This document shows, piece after piece, positions 45,501 to 54,642 of a stretch of 64,000 nucleotides of DNA. The DNA comes from Haloferax mediterranei ATCC 33500. Its GTDB lineage: Archaea; Halobacteriota; Halobacteria; Halobacteriales; Haloferacaceae. The translations under genes were made by a program, and so were the position numbers. The stretch is from assembly GCF_000306765.2 (NCBI RefSeq), contig NC_017941.2, positions 2,790,001-2,854,000 on the forward strand, given 5' to 3'. Numbering within the stretch: position 1 is the first letter of the stretch; each line of letters starts with the position of its first letter. The notes under the pieces were generated by a model. It was not told where the DNA came from, did not search any database, and saw only the letters and a program-made list of their open reading frames with translations.

Positions 45501-46164
45501 ATCGAATAACCTCGGCCGAATCGAGCTCGAACGTGGTACACTTGACGATGCACGTGCACGCTACGAAGAACTCGTCGAGACATTGGACGATAAACAACTC
45601 GAGTGGGTTCGCGGATGCGCCCATCACGGTCTCGCCGAAGTACTACTTGATATGGGCGAGGCCGACGCTTCACTTAAACACGTTGACATCGCGAGCGATA
45701 TACTCGAACAAAACGAATCGAAGCTAATCGAGGTCGAAGCAATCCGCGCTCGTGCACACCTCCAGCGCGGGGAACGAGAACGGGCTCAAGCCCTCGCTGA
45801 GGAGGTACTCGACCGAGCGGAACACTCGGCTCAAGAACCGGAGGCTCGTGCAAATGCAGCGCTTGGGCTTGTTCTCGTTGCCACGGGAGAGACAACGAAC
45901 GGACTTTCTCACCTCCGAAAAGCCGTCGAAGTGGCCCCCACGAAAGTCCTCGAGGGACGCTGTCTTCGTCAGTTAGCCGATGCACTCTGTACCGTTGGAC
46001 AACCTTCGGATGCACTCGATACACTCGAACGTGCTGCGGAGTGTTTTTCGGCCGTCAAAGCCCGGGTTCGAGAACGGAAGACTGCACTCAAAGCACTAGA
46101 ACTCGCCCACGAACTCGACGACCACAACTCGAAGACCGATTTCGAAGCACGGCTCTTGCAGTGA
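42532..46164 (+). CDS. Giant HTH / P-loop NTPase / TPR protein
   Basis: A 1210-residue soluble protein. Residues 15-75 form a winged helix (KRELTEALPYSRSTVDRAIRDLITSGLV). Residues 90-255 match the sensor-like half of haloarchaeal two-part HTH regulators. A linker (about 260-345) contains four 8-residue units DKTDQALA. The NTPase has Walker A GPPGAGKST (412-420), Walker B VLVVVED (465-471) and a TFLLDSRENEW sensor-like strand. A helical middle (about 520-790) leads to roughly eight TPR-like repeats from about 820 to the end (ALGSIEAQTDNPESAKTQYEQAL). The order DNA-binding, NTPase, TPR resembles STAND signalling proteins such as MalT in reverse. The signal is unknown. A start at the third methionine (42553) is possible. 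Confidence 0.85.
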   Translation: MMLNDDRMTDQLELVSDRFDFLDTLDEGTLDKRELTEALPYSRSTVDRAIRDLITSGLVLDVQNGYTTSLKGRYLVALIRSFYTDAQDVLEFDSFVAEETASYPLPVDVLLGADDSTTATPASHPLDALGNRLSMTNHGTFVFPYLPSQTFIEQFTQWLTDGHSCRLIVPESVITAIWREFPELLETIQAVPDCEPRVGDVPPFAITQTALDGVPHVTIVVYSDAAQIQCVIRNTTKRAVTWTRQYVQSLWEAATPFDLSGRVDGEVNDGRSGESANREPTDKTDQALADKTDQALADKTDQALADKANQTLTGETNTTTVAPEVDTTGTGIRGAKLPTTLQSQGLVRLSPAYFDRVGVSPPLACWRAGFDLGEVRAGYAFDREQQTEDGRKNVTDELFARLRASNDHVVIGPPGAGKSTVCMSVACRWYEREQGPVLYRKSGQREPLTATAHLGSYLAETPGHVLVVVEDATRNEANAVFELVREFADDDQVTFLLDSRENEWRDGTLRGSARLESHRTQSIDVLSVPGVDARERERIVEHFETTVGKRIDIDPDELHPSDQDELTPGEMYLFFHRLARYVEPSTHGDAAPTSLLDDIDEVYESLERIDDELAVDVGVLVNLLNASGVGVDLPLAYTLSSSRQEESVVEDALDALERSVLYSAFGDDEAERVRAVHETWSTRFLQRLLDLESERRARRRFERCLSALFSLVDDERARENVQSVFGGTADIIRTIESDPTTWGNRLVRNVFELGVNTPTLSELYAETDYSDVAVPRACDPELQLDARRWRARMFVNSGELGRAKREFESLIELDDSVFDEEMLIQAHADGFAGISEVSRYRGEFECARESTYKALERFEQIDDAVGRSDVLNALGSIEAQTDNPESAKTQYEQALALRRTVGDDARVASTLANLGQVEVTLGRYDKAREHAQTSLQLRREAQYLWGEAISLDLLSRIELEDGTLDEAERYLKQATAIRRKIGDSMGTALASNNLGRIELERGTLDDARARYEELVETLDDKQLEWVRGCAHHGLAEVLLDMGEADASLKHVDIASDILEQNESKLIEVEAIRARAHLQRGERERAQALAEEVLDRAEHSAQEPEARANAALGLVLVATGETTNGLSHLRKAVEVAPTKVLEGRCLRQLADALCTVGQPSDALDTLERAAECFSAVKARVRERKTALKALELAHELDDHNSKTDFEARLLQ
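43375..43470 (+). repeat. 24-base tandem repeat inside the NTPase gene
   Basis: Three identical units at 43375-43398, 43399-43422 and 43423-43446, each coding DKTDQALA, followed by one diverged unit (43447-43470, DKANQTLT). Because the unit is a multiple of three, gain or loss keeps frame. Perfect identity suggests recent expansion by slippage, so copy number may differ between strains and alter linker length. Confidence 0.9.
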
Positions 46165-46354
46165 GGGCAATGGGGGAGACCCCACTGCTTCCGATACGTC
46201 TGTGTGTTTCTTCGCGTACTTCCTGTTATGTTATTGATGGCTGATAGATGTCTCTCTAGGCTGTGTCGATGCAGGAATTGAGAAAGAACAAAAACTGACA
46301 GCCGTGTGTCGAGAGCGACGCAGTGGCTCTCGGAACGATAACGTAACTGAAGAA

Positions 46355-46430
46355 AGCCAAGGGCCGGATTTGAACCGGCGGCGGGCGGCTCTGCAGGCCG
46401 CTGCGTTAGGCCGAACTCTGCCACCTTGGC
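46355..46430 (-). tRNA. tRNA-Cys (GCA)
   Basis: Cloverleaf parts read on the minus strand: acceptor GCCAAGG paired with CCTTGGC, anticodon stem GCGGC/GCCGC around the loop CTGCAGA (anticodon GCA, plus-strand 46392-46394), and T arm GCCGG-TTCAAAT-CCGGC. The discriminator base is U, an identity element for tRNA-Cys. CCA is not encoded. It is the distal tRNA of a classical haloarchaeal rRNA operon, about 180 bases after 5S, but two hairpins separate it from 5S. A TTAAGC element about 30 bases upstream could be its own promoter. Confidence 0.93.
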
Positions 46431-46544
46431 GCAGTTAATCGTATCGCAGTCTTGTGCTTAAGCCTGACGGTGTGTGGCCTGTGTCGGGGGTTTTCACCAC
46501 TTGAACAGGTACCGAGTGCTGCGGCTGGGGGGTGAGTAGTATGT

Positions 46545-46605
46545 GCGAGCAGTCTGACTGCTCGCTATAAATGAAAAAAGCCCACTGGACATTGTCCAGT
46601 GGGCT
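46545..46605 (-). terminator. Two adjacent perfect hairpins, the first followed by a T run
   Basis: In transcript order: AGCCCACTGGACA-T-TGTCCAGTGGGCT (46605 to 46579), 13 perfect base pairs, then CTTTTTTC; then GCGAGCAGTC-A-GACTGCTCGC (46565 to 46545), 10 perfect pairs. The first has the form of an intrinsic terminator and lies just past 5S; the second may be a backup or processing element ahead of tRNA-Cys. A terminator role is inferred from form and place. Confidence 0.65.
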
Positions 46606-46613
46606 ATATGAGT

Positions 46614-46735
46614 AGGGGCGGCGAACTGGATTTCCCAGAGGATCGCTCACTCCAGTACTGACCAGAACGCAGGCGAGCTTAACTTCCGTGTTCGGGATGG
46701 GTACGGGTGGAACCTCACCGCTCTGGCCGCCGTAA
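46614..46735 (-). rRNA. rrf: 5S ribosomal RNA
   Basis: About 122 bases. The ends pair as GGCGGCCAGAGC near the 5' side and TTCGCCGCCCC near the 3' side, and the internal CCCGTACCCATCCCGAACACGG is the universal 5S loop region. The location follows 23S as expected. The exact 3' end is uncertain by a few bases. Confidence 0.93.
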
Positions 46736-46802
46736 TACCGACCAACGGAATCGAACCGTTGTCAATACACCAGTATCGGACGGGCCGTATATATCGTGTG
46801 TT

Positions 46803-46830
46803 CGTGCAATCCAGTTTGCGCCTGGACCCG
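46803..46830 (-). other. 3' half of the pre-23S bulge-helix-bulge processing stem
   Basis: Pairs with 49788-49815: CTGGATTGCACG with CGTGCAATCCAG (12 pairs), GCGC with GCGT (4 pairs), CGGGTCCAG with CTGGACCCG (9 pairs). The 3-base bulges are AAA on this strand and CCA on the other. This is the recognition motif of the archaeal splicing endonuclease. Confidence 0.85.
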
Positions 46831-46844
46831 TTCTCACGGGTTCA

Positions 46845-49764
<2,920 letters not shown>

Positions 49765-49787
49765 TATAGTCACTGTGACCCGGAGAA

Positions 49788-49815
49788 CGGGTCCAGTGGA
49801 CGCCTGGATTGCACG
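49788..49815 (-). other. 5' half of the pre-23S bulge-helix-bulge processing stem
   Basis: Partner of 46803-46830. It supplies CGTGCAATCCAG, GCGT, the CCA bulge and CTGGACCCG in transcript order. It lies between tRNA-Ala and 23S. Confidence 0.85.
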
Positions 49816-49981
49816 TACACACGGTTTCATCAAACACCCTCGGAGATAGCCGAGGCGTGTTTTCGACCCTTCCCAACCACGCTTGCGCGGGATGGTGCAT
49901 CTGTCGTCAGTATCCATTCTTCCGAACTGTCTTGCCCCACTTAAGGGGCACGATTGTTCGGGAGTGGAGTACTGCTTACTA

Positions 49982-50053
49982 TGGACCCACAGGGATTCGA
50001 ACCCTGGGCATCCTCCTTGCAAAGGAGGCACTCTACCACTGAGCTATGGGCCC
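49982..50053 (-). tRNA. tRNA-Ala (UGC)
   Basis: A 72-base tRNA between 16S and 23S, the standard spacer tRNA. Acceptor GGGCCCA pairs with TGGGTCC (one G-U); anticodon arm CCTCC-TTTGCAA-GGAGG (anticodon TGC); T arm CAGGG-TTCGAAT-CCCTG; discriminator A. CCA is not encoded. Its 5' end is only two bases from the 16S processing stem. Confidence 0.97.
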
Positions 50054-50055
50054 GT

Positions 50056-50088
50056 GTTAGCCCTAGTAGTTCTAAGGTGTCCGAACGG
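50056..50088 (-). other. 3' half of the pre-16S bulge-helix-bulge processing stem
   Basis: Pairs with 51722-51754: GAACTACTAGGGCTAAC with GTTAGCCCTAGTAGTTC (17 perfect pairs), CACC with GGTG, CCGTTCGGA with TCCGAACGG. The 3-base bulges are TTA on this strand and ACA on the other. It fits the archaeal motif exactly. Confidence 0.88.
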
Positions 50089-50150
50089 GTGTCATTGTGT
50101 GAACTCGGAAATCAGCGTTGAGCCACCCCGTCGGGGTGGTCTCGGTCGTT

Positions 50151-51623
<1,473 letters not shown>

Positions 51624-51721
51624 GGGTCGCGACCATTTAAACCTGGTCGCGGGGTGTTGGCGGGTGAATGGCAGCGTATTGCTGTCAAATCACCGTTCAA
51701 AGGTCCGAGTTCGAATGACAT

Positions 51722-51754
51722 CCGTTCGGATGTCACCGAACTACTAGGGCTAAC
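51722..51754 (-). other. 5' half of the pre-16S bulge-helix-bulge processing stem
   Basis: Partner of 50056-50088, about 100 bases before mature 16S. A second dyad, GCGACCA-8-TGGTCGC (51629-51650), lies right before the 16S 5' end and may form a local leader hairpin. Confidence 0.88.
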
Positions 51755-51825
51755 ATCAGATACCGTCTTGCGGCGTACCGCAGGGGCGGAATCCTCATGT
51801 CCTTCGGATTTGAACCGAGGCGATT

Positions 51826-51843
51826 GATGGGTTTAAACCCATC
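51826..51843. promoter_or_regulatory. 18-base perfect palindrome with TATA-like centre in the rRNA leader
   Basis: GATGGGTTTAAACCCATC. The TTTAAA core could be the TATA box of a third, proximal rRNA promoter, or the dyad could form a leader hairpin. It lies between the tandem promoters and the 16S processing stem. Confidence 0.4.
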
Positions 51844-51906
51844 GAACCGAGTTCGGTCGCATCCGGTGAGGCGGGACGCGTTGAATCGCCCCGCAATCGC
51901 GGTGTG

Positions 51907-51955
51907 TCGTTCGCATTATTCCGAAATGCCTTGGACCACTTAAGGCCGTCGTATC
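51907..51955 (-). promoter_or_regulatory. rRNA operon promoter, proximal copy
   Basis: On the minus strand: CGACGGCCTTAA, then GGCATT and GGAATAATGCGAACGA. The CTTAAG TATA-like element is about 27 bases before TGCGAACGA, a sequence typical of haloarchaeal rRNA start sites. It shares a 12-base block and several later bases with the copy at 52059-52106, evidence of tandem promoter duplication. Confidence 0.6.
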
Positions 51956-52058
51956 GTTGGCAGCCCCGGGAAGGTGTATCATCCCGGTGGGCGCCAGACG
52001 ACCGTTGGGTCGAAAGGGCGTTCGGACGAAGCCTTCGGGGGGAGTGCCCCCGTGCGCT

Positions 52059-52106
52059 TCTTCACATTACTTCCAATGCCACGGTTACATTTAAGGCCGT
52101 CGAACC
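52059..52106 (-). promoter_or_regulatory. rRNA operon promoter, distal copy
   Basis: On the minus strand: TTCGACGGCCTTAAATG, followed by GGCATTGGAAGTAATGTGAAG. It is the 12-base block CGACGGCCTTAA repeated 151 bases upstream of the proximal copy. Tandem promoters are the rule for haloarchaeal rRNA operons. The 51624-52349 stretch contains only leader and promoter sequence, no gene. Confidence 0.6.
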
Positions 52107-52305
52107 GAGGGCGCTTCGTCATGCAGTTTCATGACGGGGTTGCGGAAAAAACGACGATATCTCTCAGCGGTCAATATCGCGCGACTGGAGGCCGGCCGTT
52201 CATCCCCCGCTTTGTACGTACGGTCTGACCGGGTGTTGGTCGCGCAGACGGAATTGACAGTGCCGTCGTGAAAGGCGTATCGACTGGCGAGTATATTTTG
52301 CCTCA

Positions 52306-52319
52306 CGTGCGTACGCACG
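52306..52319. promoter_or_regulatory. 14-base palindrome CGTGCGTACGCACG downstream of the MC1 gene
   Basis: Perfect dyad between the MC1 stop and the rRNA promoters. Its ten-base core CGTGCGTACG recurs at 52753-52762, upstream of MC1, within CTCGTGCGTACGAG. A related TGTACGTACG lies near 52214. It may be a binding site for a local regulator. Confidence 0.4.
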
Positions 52320-52349
52320 ATAAGAAGTTGAACGTGAACGTCCGTTGGG

Positions 52350-52664
52350 CTACTCGTCGAGGTGTTCGATTCCTTTCTTGGAGACGTTCCCCTTGGTAAT
52401 CTTCCCCTCCATCCAACCGGGTTTGTCTTCGGGTGCGTCGCTGTTCCACGCCCACGCGTCGAAGATGTGGACCTTGTCGGTTCCCTTCTCTCGGAGTCGA
52501 ATCTCAGTCGCATTCGACTCAGCCTCGTCTTCGGAGCCATGAGGGTCGAGCCGACGTGCTGCTTTGAGCGCAGCCTGTCGTGGCATGCTTCCCGAGAAGA
52601 CACTCGTCTCTGTACCGTCCTCCTTTCGGAGCACAAAGTTCCGCTTACCGTCCTCGCGTACCAT
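52350..52664 (-). CDS. Non-histone chromatin protein MC1
   Basis: Small DNA-bending architectural protein, 104 residues, slightly longer than the 93-residue methanogen MC1. The family signature is clear: RNFVLRKEDGTETSVFSGSMPRQAALKAARRL (about 8-39), EIRLREKGTDKVHIFDAWAW (about 54-73) and PGWMEGKITKGNV. Compared with methanogen MC1 it is far more acidic, with an inserted EDEAES stretch, as expected for a haloarchaeon. The minus strand carries a strong AT-rich TATA (GATATATTTATG, 52703-52714) and GAGGTGG before the ATG. It is placed beside the rRNA operon. Confidence 0.93.
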   Translation of the reverse strand: MVREDGKRNFVLRKEDGTETSVFSGSMPRQAALKAARRLDPHGSEDEAESNATEIRLREKGTDKVHIFDAWAWNSDAPEDKPGWMEGKITKGNVSKKGIEHLDE

Positions 52665-52702
52665 GATTTTCCACCTCTATGCCAATGAACCACATAGCAC
52701 GC

Positions 52703-52714
52703 CATAAATATATC
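52703..52714 (-). promoter_or_regulatory. TATA box of the MC1 gene
   Basis: GATATATTTATG on the minus strand, about 45 bases before the ATG. With GAGGTGG (52673-52679) between them, this gene has a real leader and a Shine-Dalgarno site instead of a leaderless start. Confidence 0.55.
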
Positions 52715-52752
52715 GCCGTTTTCGACCGACGACGGTACTATACTTATATACT

Positions 52753-52762
52753 CGTGCGTACG
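52753..52762. promoter_or_regulatory. CGTGCGTACG repeat upstream of MC1
   Basis: The second copy of the ten-base core found in the palindrome at 52306-52319, here within CTCGTGCGTACGAG. It lies about 40 bases upstream of the MC1 TATA box, where an activator or repressor could bind. Confidence 0.4.
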
Positions 52763-52899
52763 AGACCGTCAAAAAAAGGTCAAGAAAGGTATAGGTGTCC
52801 GCGTGAGAGAGTAATAATAAGGCGAAAATAACCGCTCAGCGGGCAGACGGAGACAACACTTATGTATTCCCTGCGGCGAACCAACGGATAGACCCCCAG

Positions 52900-53097
52900 A
52901 TGGTCCGGAAAAAGAAGCTCAGTCCGAGTGGCGCCAAAGACGAAAACGGCGAGTACCACAACGTCCACGTCAACCTCCACGAAGATGAACTCGCAGTCGC
53001 CGGGATGGAGATTGGCGACGAGGTATTCGTTCGTGTTCGAGACGGCAAAATCATCATCCAGAAGGCAGACCCAGAACAGGTCGAACACGACTTCTGA
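52900..53097 (+). CDS. AbrB-like swapped-hairpin small protein
   Basis: A 65-residue protein starting MVRKKKLSP. The strand-turn-strand layout NVHVNLHEDELAVAGMEIGDEVFVRVRDGKIIIQKAD is that of SpoVT/AbrB-type DNA-binding hairpins. Its basic start (RKKK) and acidic remainder suit a haloarchaeal DNA- or RNA-binding dimer. It could be a stand-alone regulator, since no toxin gene follows; the next gene is pyrD, 62 bases downstream. A CTTATGTATT element about 38 bases before the ATG is the likely TATA box. Confidence 0.8.
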   Translation: MVRKKKLSPSGAKDENGEYHNVHVNLHEDELAVAGMEIGDEVFVRVRDGKIIIQKADPEQVEHDF

Positions 53098-53159
53098 CAC
53101 GGGTGTACCGTGACGTCTCGAAACAATTCCACCGACAGCGGATGGCACACGATACTACA

Positions 53160-54215
53160 ATGAACCCCTACGCTCTCGCCAAACCCCTTCTCTTCTCGCT
53201 CCCGCCGGAAACCGCACATGGGACTATCCATGGGCTTCTCACCACAGTCCGCGGTACCCCCATTGAATCACTTCTCGAGCGACGGTACCGCGTCGACGAC
53301 CCACGACTCACGACGAGCGCGTTCGGACTTGAGTTCCCGAATCCGGTCGGTGTCGCTGCCGGATTCGACAAGAACGCCGAAGTGCCGACCGTCCTCGCGG
53401 CGCTCGGATTCGGCCACGTCGAAGTTGGCGGCGTGACGGCAAAGCCCCAGACGGGCAATCCGCGCCCGCGGATGTTCCGCCTGCCCGAAGACAACGGCCT
53501 CATCAATCGGATGGGTCTCAACAACGAGGGCGCGGACGCGGTCGGCGCGCGCCTGTCCGCGGGCCCGCACCCGGACATCCCTGTCGGCGTCAATCTCGCG
53601 CTTTCCGAAGTGACGCCAACCGAAGAAGCTCCAGAGGACTACCGCTACACCTACGAGCGTGTCGCCGACGGGGCCGATTACTTCGTCGTCAACGTCTCCT
53701 GTCCCAACAGCGAGGGCTTCCGCGACCTCCAGAACCGCGACTCACTGGAGGCGATTCTGGGGACGCTCGTCGACGCCGGTGCCGACCCGCTCCTCGTGAA
53801 ACTCTCGCCCGACCTGCCGGACCCTGCGGTCGAAGACGCACTCGACGTCGTCGACGAACTCGACTTAGACGGTATCATCGCGAGCAACACGACCACGTCG
53901 CGTCCCGACTCGCTTCAGAATCCGAATCAAGCCGAACGCGGTGGACTCTCCGGAAAGCCCATCGAGTCAGAGGCGACAGAGATGGTCCGGTTCATCGCGG
54001 AACGAACCGACGTGCCAATCGTCGGCGTCGGCGGTGTCTCCGACACCGAAAGCGCCTACCGGAAGATTCGGGCCGGGGCCTCGATGGTCCAACTCTACAC
54101 AGGCATGGTCTACGAGGGGCCGAGCATCGCCCGCGACATCAACCGCGGTCTGGTCGAACGACTCGAACAAGACGGATTCGACTCGGTTGAAGACGCTGTC
54201 GGCGCGGACCTGTAA
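53160..54215 (+). CDS. pyrD: Dihydroorotate dehydrogenase (quinone), class 2
   Basis: FMN enzyme of pyrimidine synthesis that oxidises dihydroorotate to orotate at the membrane surface. From ATG 53160 it has 351 residues; the 19 upstream codons from GTG 53103 are not conserved-looking. The class 2 N-terminal helices (ALAKPLLFSLPPETAHGTIHGLLTTV) that form the quinone tunnel precede the TIM barrel. It has NPVGVAAGFDKNAEVP, VEVGGVTAKPQTGNPRPRMFRLPEDNGLINRMGLNNEG, and NVSCPNSEG near residue 182, whose serine is the catalytic base in this class. VGVGGV and AGASMVQLYTGMVYEGP bind the FMN phosphate. Confidence 0.95.
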   Translation: MNPYALAKPLLFSLPPETAHGTIHGLLTTVRGTPIESLLERRYRVDDPRLTTSAFGLEFPNPVGVAAGFDKNAEVPTVLAALGFGHVEVGGVTAKPQTGNPRPRMFRLPEDNGLINRMGLNNEGADAVGARLSAGPHPDIPVGVNLALSEVTPTEEAPEDYRYTYERVADGADYFVVNVSCPNSEGFRDLQNRDSLEAILGTLVDAGADPLLVKLSPDLPDPAVEDALDVVDELDLDGIIASNTTTSRPDSLQNPNQAERGGLSGKPIESEATEMVRFIAERTDVPIVGVGGVSDTESAYRKIRAGASMVQLYTGMVYEGPSIARDINRGLVERLEQDGFDSVEDAVGADL

Positions 54216-54373
54216 GTCGGCCGCAACGGGTTCGCAGCCGCGAAAGCGAACCGAAGTCTGTTTTTCCTCCCATTCAGTTGACCGATTGTGCGACGTCCCT
54301 CCCCCTACGACTCCGGAGCGTTCGCGGTCCTCGTGTCTAACGCGGTCGCTCCGGTCGGTGTCCTGTTGCTCGG

Positions 54374-54595
54374 TTGGCCTCGTCGGTTTTCGGCACCGAA
54401 ACGCTACAGTTCGACACGGACGTGGAGTCGACACCCGACGTACAACTCACGATGCCGGACCCCGAGGAAGTCGACGGCGACGATGCGAACGAGAACCACC
54501 CGCTGGAGATTCCCCACGTCGAGGACGCAGCGGTGGTGCTCGAAGCGTTCGGGGTCAATCAACAGTCGACGCAAGGTGCAGACGGAAACGACTGA
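54374..54595 (+). CDS. Possible small acidic protein
   Basis: A frame of 73 codons from a TTG at 54374 to a stop at 54595. The predicted protein is strongly acidic and haloarchaeal in composition (FDTDVESTPDVQLTMPDPEEVDGDD), with a helix-like VEDAAVVLEAFGVNQQ near the end. No ATG or GTG is available between the upstream in-frame stop at 54338 and the body of the frame, so either TTG is used or a start was lost. No family is recognised. It lies between pyrD and the convergent valS. Confidence 0.35.
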   Translation: MASSVFGTETLQFDTDVESTPDVQLTMPDPEEVDGDDANENHPLEIPHVEDAAVVLEAFGVNQQSTQGADGND

Positions 54596-54642
54596 CGGCG
54601 CAATAGTGGAGCCGCAGACGGTTAAAAACGGAAGATGAGCGC

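Noticed and set aside
52091-52705. Minus-strand frame of about 200 codons across MC1 and the rRNA promoters
   Set aside because: It is out of frame with MC1, rich in Arg/Ser as expected for a shifted frame, and crosses promoter elements.
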